Source: Cryptomeria japonica
Lineage: Eukaryota; Streptophyta; Pinopsida; Cupressales; Cupressaceae
NCBI RefSeq assembly: GCF_030272615.1
Contig: NC_081412.1
Location: 474,098,157 to 474,162,156 of the forward strand
Length of the DNA: 64,000 nucleotides
Reading direction: 5' to 3'
The notes below the pieces were generated by a model that was not told where the DNA came from, did no database searches, and saw only the letters and a program-made list of their open reading frames with translations. Both the position numbers and the translations under genes were made by a program. Every line of letters begins with the position of its first letter. Position 1 is the first letter of the stretch. This document shows positions 11,736-20,099 of this stretch, in pieces.

Positions 11736-11998
11736 TGTTGGAGCAATGCTCCCAAGCTAAGATCAACGAAAGCTACAACTTTCACAATCAAGAGAAAATA
11801 TAAATCACCAGAAATGATATGCTCTACTTATAAAGAAGCAAGAAAGAGAGGACAGGACTAATGACACAATTTACTAAATGCATAGGTAATAAAATAATAA
11901 AAAAAACTATACCTACTTACTTAGAAAAGCCTAAAAATATTATGTGCCTAAGTTGGACTTATTCACTATAAATAGGTAAAGACCTATTTACACTAAAA
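11736..11998 (-). repeat. 5' LTR of the nested element
   Basis: Starts TGTTGGAGCAATGCTC on the plus strand and ends TACACTAAAA. Aligns with 8726-9049 but lacks a block of about 60 bp around the TATAAGCAT core, so this copy could no longer promote transcription normally. Confidence 0.8.
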
Positions 11999-12200
11999 CC
12001 ATCCACACATCTTGTTACTTTTCTCTCTTTTGGAGAGGAGTTTTGTTCCACATGTTTTTCTCTTTTTCTCTGTTTCTCCATTTGTAAGAAAATTCATTGC
12101 ATTTTACATGGTTACTTAAAATGGTTTTGTTGTCGGGACCCATATTACATCTTGCATCTTGCTCATTTTACATATTAATCTTCTCCCTATGTTCCACTTA

Positions 12201-12208
12201 AGGGGAGG
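12201..12208 (+). promoter_or_regulatory. Polypurine tract of the outer element
   Basis: AGGGGAGG directly precedes the 3' LTR. Confidence 0.75.
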
Positions 12209-12528
12209 TGTTTGAGTAAATTAATATTTACTTATTATATGCTTAAGTCCAACCTTACGTTAGTTGACATTTATCATTTCCTAAGATGTATAATTATTTA
12301 TCTCAGGTGGTTTAGTTCTAACTATACCTAACTATCCTCATATCACATTGAGCCACATGCCATTCTTGTGTGCTCTCATCTCCTTTTACATTGCCTATAT
12401 TAGAAGGCTTATGTACATTGTATAATAATGTCAATCTCAATATAATCATGTATTGGTGAAATATATTTATGTCTTTGTGTGAAGGTTTATAGTTGCTTGT
12501 AGGTCCTGGGAGGTTGATCACTCCTATA
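12209..12528 (+). repeat. 3' LTR of the outer element
   Basis: Begins TGTTTGAGTAAATTAATATT and ends GATCACTCCTATA. Aligns with 6028-6344. The sequence after it (GTATCTATA) faintly resembles a primer-binding site, so the exact edge is uncertain by a few bases. Confidence 0.8.
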
Positions 12529-13753
12529 GTATCTATATATAATTGTCTACATAATTTCCTCTAAATAGTATTATTGTTTCAACTCACATTTAATAGACCT
12601 AAATCGCATTGTAAACATTACAAAATAATGTTCTAATGTTGATCACATGAATACATCTTTCTATTTAATAATTGGATATATTCTAGTTTAATTAAAGTGG
12701 GATAGGCCCAAACATTTTACATAACTGCTTAAAAGAAACTACTTGGGGTGCATGACAAGTGCAGACCTAACCAAAAAATTACTGGAGACCAAAAAATGCC
12801 AAAAACCAATAGACAACCAAGATAAAACCACTAAATATGGAGACAAAAATAGACTAAACAACCAACCACTTTCCAAAGATAGGAAGGAATGGTCTACTGA
12901 GTGGGAGCATTATCATCTTGCTATTCATGGCATAAAACCTTAACTTTCTAAAAAAAAGAGAGATTTATTAGAATCTTTTTCAAAGGCTAGTGTGACCAGA
13001 TCTAGAGTAGCCTTGACAACATAAATGGCTTTATATGAAAAAAATAAAAATAAAAATGTATTCATGAGTATATAACTTGAATCCCTTGCATCATTAAGTT
13101 CATAGCAACTAGAATTCCCTAGATAAATGTGCTATATATCTATATAAAATTATCCATATAGGAAATTCTTAAAATTGTAGTCTTTTTCATTCATGTGAAT
13201 ACTATGCACTATGGAGTCCCTTTGTACATATGTAAACATATAGGTCGTGAAGGTCTATGTAACCACCAAGAACAATGGCCAAGCTTCATTCACTTAAATT
13301 TAGGATAACATTTAACAGAAAAGTATTTATGTATATATGCACACAAATTGATCCTATATTTGATATTGGTAATGATTGTCTTTTTGTATCTTACTTATGG
13401 CTTTATTTGATAAATTTTTTAAAAAAATAAAAATTCATAAACAAAATAATAAATGGAAAAAATTAAATTTAGTTGATTCTTAATCTAAGTAACCTAGACC
13501 AAAGGTATTCTTATGCTCAATAGCTAACACTAGGGACAAATGAAAATAAGATCTTGACATAAGTGATCAGATCTGAGAATGGAGGAACAAAAGAAAAAGA
13601 TAATTAGCTTGTACCTACTTTGGCCCTCTCACTACTACTATCTACCTCTCTTTCTAAGGCTTGAATTGGAAGGAAGAGAAAGAGTAGCGACAGGAAAAGA
13701 TAATTAAGATTAGGGTCAGCATTAGATGAAGACTTTACTATCACTTTTATCCT
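12529..13753. other. AT-rich intergenic stretch
   Basis: The 66-codon frame at 12743-12943 (Lys/Asn/Gln-rich) has no recognisable domain and looks like chance. No terminal repeats or RNA genes are seen. Confidence 0.35.
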
Positions 13754-13895
13754 ATCATCTTTACTAACTCTATAGCTATGGCCTTGTAGAATCTTATTCG
13801 CACATTATGTTGAATAAAATTTTTATCATCTTTTCTAACTCTATAGCTATGGCCTTGTAGAATCTTATTCACACATTATATTGAATAAAAATTTA
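13754..13895. repeat. Two-copy tandem repeat, 71 bp unit
   Basis: The segment ATCATCTTTACTAACTCTAT... to TTGAATAAAATTTTT recurs directly at 13825 with only a few changes (TCG/TCA, ATGT/ATAT). A simple local duplication in intergenic DNA. Confidence 0.85.
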
Positions 13896-15464
13896 AGCAT
13901 AGACAATACCTTTTCCTTATTATTTTATTGTATATGCCTCCACAATTATGAGTCGCTATATGGGCACGTATTTGACCTCTCCTTGATTAAATAGGGAACT
14001 GTAATGTGTCAATGATAATATGCTTGTTTTATTCAATATAATTATGTTATTATTTAAATAATAAATGTGAGGGATCATTATCATTAATAACATCATTTAT
14101 ATGTATCATTTTAATTAGTTCATTTAGATATATGTACTACATAAGAATAGGCCTGAATTTATTAATTTCTTAAATAGATATACATTTAAATATCATATAT
14201 ATGGATTAAATGAATTTGACATTGAATATCATTTAGGTAATGGTGAGTTAAAACTAATATTTAAAACATGTATCTAAAAATATATCTTAAATATAATTTA
14301 AGTCAATAAATAGTTATGATATTTTGTTTGATATTGACTAAAAATACTTGGGAGTACCTTTCCCCACATCAAGGAGCTTTTTTAAGAATAGGTAGATGTT
14401 AACTCAATCCATTAGAGGACTTTATATTCAAAAGTATGAAAATTAAAGATATTTCCTCACATTTTATTTATTTTAAGGACATTTAATAATTGAGTGTCGT
14501 ATAGCATCATTTCATAGCTATAGAAAAAAAAGAGTTAATTGCATATACCATGTTAATTTGTTAAATACTAGAATTTTGTGTTACATGTTGGAGATTAGAT
14601 ACACTTATTTTAATAGAACGACCAACTAAACTTGAGGGGTGGGGGGGTTATTGATCTACTTATAGTGTTGATTCCTTAAGGGAGATGAGTTGGTTGGTGA
14701 TGAAAACTATATGTATCAAGACAATCTTCAATTAATGAGATAAGGAACCTATTTATGTCCTTTCTCAAATGGGAATTTTTGAGTCATAGGTTAATGTTTT
14801 TTTTCAGTTAGATTAGCTTGAATAATTACTATAGATCAACTATAGTAATTAGATAGGAATATAACATTGGACAATTTATAAAGGAAGAAACTATAGAGCT
14901 TCTTGAAAGAACCATATGAATGTTGTAAAAGATAGGAAAATCACCTACATGACTAAGGAATAAGATATTTAATATAAGAAGGGACAATCGTAATCATAAG
15001 GAGATACAATTACTAAGGGGAGAATATGAATAATTAAGAGGAATGATTCATGTCACTGATACTCAAGAAAATTTTATCTCAAAGAACAAAGTAGAATAAA
15101 CATTTTGATAAAATAAAAAATGGAAGAACATTTTAAAATTAAGTTAAACTCTCATATAAAGAAGTAGCCTTTATTTCCATTCCATAGATATAGTAGGAAT
15201 AACAAGGTCTATTTGGATGAACCCTCAAAGCAACCTCCTATAACGATCACCACCTCCTTTAGTCAGATAGTCTTTGGTCGCTTATAGTGTCATTCCATGT
15301 TGTAGTTACTTTTAGCAAAACATAGAGAAGAGGAGATCATATATTATATTAGGCACTGCAGAAAACATACATAGGACTGGAAAGAAAAAATGACAGAAAC
15401 ATAGGAAGAGGAAGAGGAAATGGCAGAGGCAGGCGAAAATAAAGCAGAAGAGGGTAATGATTAT
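13896..15464. other. Intergenic stretch downstream of the aspartic protease gene
   Basis: AT-rich with no supported gene. The last 150 bases before the protease stop codon (GA-rich on the plus strand around 15395-15450) are the 3' flank of the minus-strand gene; no strong AATAAA signal was noticed there. Confidence 0.35.
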
Positions 15465-16799
15465 TTAAAGAGAATCACATTTAGTGGGCTTAAAGGAGAG
15501 TGAGTTCTGAGCATTGTCATAAAGGATGTGGAAGTTCTGCTGTTGTATGTTTCCTAAAATGGAAAGGGCATCACCGGATTCATTCATGGCAAGGCACAAG
15601 AGATTGCCAGGGAGCTGAATGAAAAGGTTGTCTACTGGAAGCTCGTAATCCACGCCGCCTTGGAAGTTGAAAGTTAGGGATGCCAAGGTAACCTGACCTG
15701 ATGTATTGTAACACAGATCCAACTCCACGGAAGAGCCGTCTGTGGGAGTAAGATCAATGGCAGACGCAATTGCTTCCCTGACAGGATAGTAGGCATCCTC
15801 GGTAAGATAGGTAAGGCTGGTTCCCGAATCGATGATCATACCTCCAACGCCGTTCGATTTCACATCAAAAGTTCCAGGAGGAATTTTTACGGCTTTCCCA
15901 TTAAGGGTGATTCCTGTAAGAGGAATATACCAGAAAGATGGATTGAAACTGTTCTTAATGAATTGGATTGTTTTGGCTCCGGTCAAGGAAGCAGTGTCAC
16001 CGAAAATAAGAGGGCTGGTTTGTGAAGGAGAGTCGGTAATGGAATAGAGACAGTAAGAGAATTTGTTGTCTACCTTGGAGCCCAACTGTGAGATGAGTGA
16101 GAGAGGACCTCTTCCCAGGCCTATTAAACCGCCGTCCTGAGAGAAGTTTCCGAAAGTATCATGGCTGCATCCGAAAGCAATGCTTGTAACTAGGCTGTTG
16201 TTGCCGCTCCCGATGGAGAATGACTCGTGAGCTAGTTCACCAGCGGTGTAAGAAGCATCTCCATACCCATAATTATATGTGCAATCAGGATTGCACCCAG
16301 TTTTAGAAAGTTCTAAAGCACCGCAAAGAGAGTTACTGCAAGGAATTGTGGAATATGTAGATGATTTGGAGGGGTCGAAGATTGGCGTAGATTGATTGTG
16401 GCACTCCTTGCAAGGCATGCACTGAGTCCAAATCAGATCACTCCCCGTGTCCAGACTCGCTTCAAAATTCACCGGGGGCGTTCCCACTGCAACGGTCATC
16501 AGATATTCATAATCTCCCAGGTGAATGGGCGTTTCGATGTCCAATCGCCCAGCTATCCGCTGCTTCACAAATGCCTCTATCATATTCATTCGTCTTCTAC
16601 TTCGAAGCACAGCCCCACGCAGTCGCTCTGTAAAATTGGACTCTCCCGCTGATCTGCGCCTTAAATTCACCCTCAATTTCGACCTAGCATTATTAGACTG
16701 TGCCATATCATCGGACGGATTAGGTTCTCCTTCTGCTGTATCTGACATGCCTACTGTCAATGCTATTATTAACAGCACCCAAAACAATTTCTTTGCCAT
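15465..16799 (-). CDS. Secreted aspartic protease, A1B family (nepenthesin/CDR1-like)
   Basis: An intact, intronless 444-residue frame on the minus strand. Residues 1-24 form a signal peptide (MAKKLFWVLLIIALTVG, with small residues before the likely cleavage near 22-24). Residues 25-95 are a basic propeptide with RRRS and RSRRR runs. The mature enzyme has both catalytic aspartates: D117 in DTGSDLIWTQC and D324 in DSGTSLTYL. The Cys-rich insert after the first site (CMPCKEC, then PCSNSLC, CNPDC) is the nepenthesin-type insert. FDPSKSSTY, YGYGDASYTAGELAHE, GLIGLGRGPLSL and ILGNIQQQN are typical of plant A1B proteases. Length is normal for the family. Expected role: endopeptidase of the apoplast or secretory path; relatives act in defence signalling or digestion, but the substrate here is unknown. 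The signal-peptide DNA and upstream region match those of the cysteine-rich peptide genes at 41-51 kb. Confidence 0.95.
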   Translation of the reverse strand: MAKKLFWVLLIIALTVGMSDTAEGEPNPSDDMAQSNNARSKLRVNLRRRSAGESNFTERLRGAVLRSRRRMNMIEAFVKQRIAGRLDIETPIHLGDYEYLMTVAVGTPPVNFEASLDTGSDLIWTQCMPCKECHNQSTPIFDPSKSSTYSTIPCSNSLCGALELSKTGCNPDCTYNYGYGDASYTAGELAHESFSIGSGNNSLVTSIAFGCSHDTFGNFSQDGGLIGLGRGPLSLISQLGSKVDNKFSYCLYSITDSPSQTSPLIFGDTASLTGAKTIQFIKNSFNPSFWYIPLTGITLNGKAVKIPPGTFDVKSNGVGGMIIDSGTSLTYLTEDAYYPVREAIASAIDLTPTDGSSVELDLCYNTSGQVTLASLTFNFQGGVDYELPVDNLFIQLPGNLLCLAMNESGDALSILGNIQQQNFHILYDNAQNSLSFKPTKCDSL

Positions 16800-16855
16800 T
16801 TTCTTTTATGTTCCTAAAGGAAAATTTTGTACCTAAGCAGCGAGAGGACACCCAG

Positions 16856-16863
16856 TTTATAAG
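16856..16863 (-). promoter_or_regulatory. TATA box of the aspartic protease gene
   Basis: TTTATAAG on the plus strand reads CTTATAAA on the minus strand, about 57 bp upstream of the ATG. The peptide gene at 50.4 kb has its TATA box at nearly the same distance. Confidence 0.6.
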
Positions 16864-16920
16864 TTGAAATAAAGTGGAATCGAAAGACCTTTGCCGGCTG
16901 TTTGGATTGATTTAATCGTT

Positions 16921-16966
16921 AGTTCTACACCATTCTTGATCGGAGTTCTACACCATTCTTGATCGG
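16921..16966 (-). repeat. Tandem 23 bp promoter repeat
   Basis: AGTTCTACACCATTCTTGAT CGG is present twice in direct succession (16921-16943, 16944-16966) about 120-165 bp upstream of the protease ATG. Its core TTCTACACCATTCT is the same motif seen in the peptide gene promoters, so duplication may have multiplied a regulatory site. Confidence 0.7.
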
Positions 16967-17060
16967 GCCAACTGTGCCAAAGAATCCTTTGGTCTTTTGG
17001 AGATTAAATCAAGACATTTGTAATTTAAAACTGTGGGCATGACGTAAATTTTAATGAGTA

Positions 17061-17951
17061 AACGTCTTGTATAGTATTTTTAGACCATCTTAATAAAAAT
17101 TTTGGGTGATATGGGAGACTTTCGACATTGGTTCAACCGCAATATTATTGTCTGGACTGGGCAATAAATAATTGGATATGGTATTTGCATTCAATGTTGC
17201 TGTACGTCACAAGATTGTTCATTAATAATAATTATTAAATAGTAAAGTAATACACCAACACAACTGTACTATATTAGAACGACATGATCAAGAAGGATAC
17301 TGAGTGAAACTATATATGAGATCAAAATAAGCTTAGGCAAATAAAACAATTTTAAAGATTGACGGTTAAATTTATGTGGAATTAGATGACCTTGGGCATC
17401 TGTTTTGATTCGTTTAGTCCCTAAATCCCCCTATTTATTGATCAGATATTTGCGGAATGATCAGATAATTGTCTTGGATATCACTACTACTAGTAGAGGT
17501 GTTTAAGACATTAATTTAAGACTCTTTTAATTTCATCGTAAACACTTTTTTTTTATGTTTAATTTATATTTTTAACTATTTAAATGTTTCATATTAAGAG
17601 AATATAAAAATAGGTTTGCTAGGATAAAACCTTTTTTCCCTCTTCGTGCACTCATCCCCCTCTTCTCTGCTCCCGCGGCGGCATCGTCATGCAGTTTTCA
17701 ATGGCGGGAAGGATGCGCGCCTTCTCATAATTCATTCAAGGGCTCCTTGAGAGAGCGGTAGTGTTGAGCGAGAATCAATGGAAGGGGCCCGTGTGTGAAG
17801 GTAGGGCCAATCAAGTTGCAGGACTCGAGCAGGTACTAGAATTTTTATGTTTTTTTTGTAAATCTTGCACTTCGTAGTCCCTGCTGTATTCACAAAACAT
17901 ATCGAATAGGGAAGTGTTCATATTATTTTGTTTATTTATTGCTATATTTTT
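17061..17951. other. Spacer with a small GC-rich patch
   Basis: Mostly AT-rich. From about 17640 to 17850 it becomes GC-rich (CCCGCGGCGGCATCG, GATGCGCGCC) and ends in CGAGCAGGTACTAG, which could be an exon end with a splice donor. No frame longer than 15 codons starts there, so it may be a non-coding first exon or retroelement leader. Confidence 0.3.
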
Positions 17952-18163
17952 TAATATTTATTTCTTATTGTTTTTTTACATGAAAATGATGGGAAATCAT
18001 GGATGCCTCAGACCGTGCCCACATTCCCCAATTTTTTTCCCACATGTCCATTGCTAATGAAACTCAAGTTTAACATTGTGGTTGTTATGTTTTCTCTGTT
18101 CAAACAACATAAAACAGTAGGGGCCAACTACCACTAACAACCCCAGACAAATTGGGGGCTTTC
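17952..18163. repeat. 212 bp near-identical duplication, copy 1
   Basis: Matches 18485-18696 at the same length with about three differences by eye. It starts TAATATTTATTTCTTATTG and ends GGGGGCTTTC. The high identity, compared with the decay around it, marks a recent event or gene conversion. Confidence 0.9.
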
Positions 18164-18422
18164 TGTTGATAAGTGATGCTGCTCTAGCATACAGCTCCAT
18201 GCAACTCCAGTTTGGACATGAAGCTATCCATTCATCACCATGCATAAGCTATTTTTAGTTAATAGTTTTTTTTTTGTTTATTCATGCAAATAAAGCATGT
18301 ACTCCAGCATGCATGAATCCTTAGGACTATTTTTAGTTTATTGGTGTTTTTCTTCTTTTTGTTGTTATTGTTTGCTAATCAGTTGGTTCAAAGAGGATAG
18401 GTCAGGTTCAAAATTCTACAAG

Positions 18423-18434
18423 TGGTATCAGAGC
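18423..18434 (+). promoter_or_regulatory. Isolated primer-binding-site-like sequence
   Basis: A perfect TGGTATCAGAGC, preceded by AAATTCTACAAG, as found just inside a copia-type 5' LTR. It lies between the two 212 bp repeats. No matching right LTR was found, so it is probably a remnant or a partial non-autonomous element. Confidence 0.5.
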
Positions 18435-18484
18435 AGGTAAAATTGTTTTGGGTTAAAATTTTATTGTTGGAATTTCACCAAAGT

Positions 18485-18696
18485 TAATATTTATTTCTTA
18501 TTGTTTTTTGACATGAAAATGATGGGAAATCATGGATGCCTCAGACCGTGCCCACATTCCCCAATTTTTTTCCCACATGTCCATTGCTAATGAAACTCAA
18601 GTTTAACATTGTGGTTGTTGTGTTTTCTCTGTTCAAACAACATAAAACAGTAGGGGCCAACTACCACTAACAACCCCAGACAAATTGTGGGCTTTC
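18485..18696. repeat. 212 bp near-identical duplication, copy 2
   Basis: Direct repeat of 17952-18163, offset 533 bp, flanking the primer-binding-site-like sequence. Its right end runs into the exon-like tandem repeats at 18689-19085. Confidence 0.9.
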
Positions 18697-19085
18697 CAGT
18701 TTGAAGGGCAGTGCTTATTAGCTCCATCCGGTTCATACCCTCATCGATCCCCTCTGCAATCGGTTGGGAACCATACTATTTTCACTGGGGATCCCTTCTG
18801 GAGAAGATTGTAACCATATGAATGTTTTACATCTTGAATTTATCCTTCGGGAAAATCAGATGTCAAGTGGGCTGACTGCCATTAATCAGCCCCAGCCGAA
18901 TTGGGGGCTTTCCGGTTTCAAGGGCAGTGCTTATTAGCTCCATCTGATTCATACCCTTATCGATCCCCTCTGCAATCGGCTGGGAACCCTACTATATTCA
19001 CCGAGGATCCCTTTTGGATAAGAGTGTAACCATATGAATGTTTTGCATCTTGAATTTCTCCTTCGAGAAAATCAGATGTCAAGTG
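18689..19085 (-). pseudogene. Tandemly duplicated exon-like coding segment
   Basis: Two copies with a 216 bp period (18689-18904 and 18905-19085). On the minus strand both read in the same frame as protein-like sequence: HLTSDFLEGEIQDAKHSYGY / HLTSDFPEG(stop)IQDVKHSYGY, then QKGSSVNIVGFPADCRGDR / QKGSPVKIVWFPTDCRGDR, a stop at the same place in both (TAA or TGA), then GYESDGANKHCP / GYEPDGANKHCP. Substitutions between copies often keep similar residues. It looks like a host exon, now inactive. The parent gene is not recognised; the Ser/Gly/Asn-rich style recalls disordered regions of plant regulatory proteins such as RING-H2 proteins, a very weak guess. Confidence 0.5.
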
Positions 19086-19345
19086 ATGTAATTTAGCAAA
19101 CAATTCCTTCGCGAGGAATAATACTTTTGTTAAGAGTTAAGGCTATTGACAAAAGAAACTATAAACAAGTCCATTGAAATTCTTTCCATGAATGCTTCAA
19201 GTTGAACTAAGATGTTCCCACTCCTAAGAAACTGATGAAGGGAACATTAGCCCTGTCCTTCAACTGCCCCTCCTCGAGTGCTTTGTCATTGGATTTGGAG
19301 CATGAAGGCTCAACATCTTCTATGCTCAATGTTAATCTGCATATT

Positions 19346-19852
19346 TCATTTCAAGATGGGCTTGTCATTTTTTCTGACATAAGTTTGATGGAGTGGTATA
19401 TTTTCCTCTTTACCCGGGGTTGTGCATTTAGAAGTCTGAGAATAGTTTATACCCACTTGACCAATTGAAAGATTATGGCTGTTGCCACTAGTAAATTTTA
19501 TAACCTGTGAAGAATTCTCGTCTTCCTCACCTTCTGATGGATCTTCACCTGTATTTCTATGAGAATGTGTTAGTCTATGATGATTATAAACATGTGGCAA
19601 TTTAAGTTGTGTATCTGAACCAGCTGCATCTCGTTGTTTCCAAACATAAGTGAGTGTCTCACGGTGTGATAAATCTGTTTGTGTTGGAGTGACAGTACCA
19701 GAGAAGATTGTAGGCAATAAAGAATTAGCTGATGATGATGATGTATTTTTCATGGCAGATTGTGGAGACCAATTTTGTTTTCTAAATTGGGTATTATTTT
19801 TACTCATAATTCTATTGCTATAATCCTCTCCTTCAAGGGATGGAATATTACC
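19346..19852 (-). CDS. Exon-like open frame, unknown protein (possible partial host gene)
   Basis: On the minus strand the frame from MSKNNTQFRKQNWSPQ (ATG at 19805-19807) runs 153 codons to a stop at 19346. It also stays open upstream for another 15 codons (GNIPSLEGEDYSNRI) to a splice-acceptor-like TTTCTCATCAG near 19852. The product is hydrophilic and Ser/Thr/Asn-rich, with an acidic GEDPSEGEEDE run; it lacks known motifs and is probably disordered. Upstream on the minus strand a short ATG frame (MNPSIEPNYNRQIAEP, near 19950-20020) ends beside a GAG|GTAGGT donor-like site, but its frame closes with a stop. Together with the repeats at 18689-19085 it may be part of one decayed or fragmentary gene. 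Confidence 0.45.
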   Translation of the reverse strand, partial: GNIPSLEGEDYSNRIMSKNNTQFRKQNWSPQSAMKNTSSSSANSLLPTIFSGTVTPTQTDLSHRETLTYVWKQRDAAGSDTQLKLPHVYNHHRLTHSHRNTGEDPSEGEEDENSSQVIKFTSGNSHNLSIGQVGINYSQTSKCTTPGKEENIPLHQTYVRKNDKPILK

Positions 19853-20099
19853 TGATGAGAAATTTAATATCAGCCAAACTAATTTCTATCTGAAACCCAC
19901 CAAAAAAAAATTTACATCAGCAAAAATAAACATGTCATTTGAACACCTACCTCATGAATCGATGCACAAAATTGGCTCTGCGATCTGCCGGTTGTAATTG
20001 GGTTCAATAGATGGATTCATCGTAAGCCCTTGATATTTTCTTCTATAATATATGTCTACAAAAGCATCGTGAGTATGTGCAAGCTGTTAGTTCCCGATT

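Larger units (their letters stand above)
8726..11998 (-). mobile_element. Nested non-autonomous LTR retrotransposon, inverted in its relative
   Basis: Direct repeats at 8726-9049 and 11736-11998 have the form TGTTGGAG...ACTAACA (right copy ends ACTAAAA). A degraded primer-binding site lies just left of the right repeat and a polypurine tract (as minus strand) just right of the left repeat, so the element reads right to left. The flanks CCATT (8721-8725) and CCATC (11999-12003) are a near-perfect 5 bp target duplication. Total length 3273 bp, nearly the same as the outer element once this insertion is removed. The ORF at 9642-9857 and nearby DNA align with the outer element, and the LTRs share a TATAAGCATR...ATGTACA core, so both belong to one family. 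The right LTR has lost about 60 bp relative to the left. Confidence 0.85.
6028..12528 (+). mobile_element. Non-autonomous LTR retrotransposon (outer copy, interrupted by a nested relative)
   Basis: Two direct repeats of about 320 bp (6028-6344 and 12209-12528) bound this element. The left copy is followed at once by a primer-binding site TGGTATCAGAG typical of plant copia-type elements; the right copy is preceded by a purine tract AGGGGAGG, so the element reads left to right. Both repeats start with TGT; the left ends CTCCTACA and the right CTCCTATA. Without the nested insertion (8726-11998) it is about 3.2 kb, too short for gag-pol. No reverse transcriptase, integrase or RNase H motif was seen. 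The interior has a conserved ORF at 8060-8407. The two LTRs are clearly diverged, so insertion is old. No convincing 5 bp target duplication was found (GAATT left against GTATC right). Confidence 0.8.
16800..17060 (-). promoter_or_regulatory. Upstream region shared with the cysteine-rich peptide genes
   Basis: Three blocks align with the region upstream of the peptide gene at 50.4 kb: the 5' leader CCTTTAG...AAAATGGCA, AAGTGGAATCGAAAGACCTT at 16873-16892 (against AAGTGGAATCGCAAGGCCTT), and GACATTTGTAATTTAAAA at 17014-17031 (identical at 50889-50906), followed by GTGGGCA(T/A)GACG in both. The motif TTCTACRCCATTCT occurs in both regions. This implies common ancestry of the promoters, and hence possibly common control. 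Confidence 0.8.

Noticed and set aside
12743-12943. Lys/Asn-rich 66-codon frame as a small gene
   Set aside because: Composition matches AT-rich intergenic DNA; no paralogue, domain or promoter was seen.
15832-16836. Plus-strand frames opposite the aspartic protease
   Set aside because: They are antisense shadows of a well-supported minus-strand gene with catalytic motifs.
18689-19085. Tandem repeats considered as a CRISPR-like or satellite array
   Set aside because: Only two units of 216 bp with no short repeat-spacer structure, in a plant nuclear setting; the protein-like frame explains them better.
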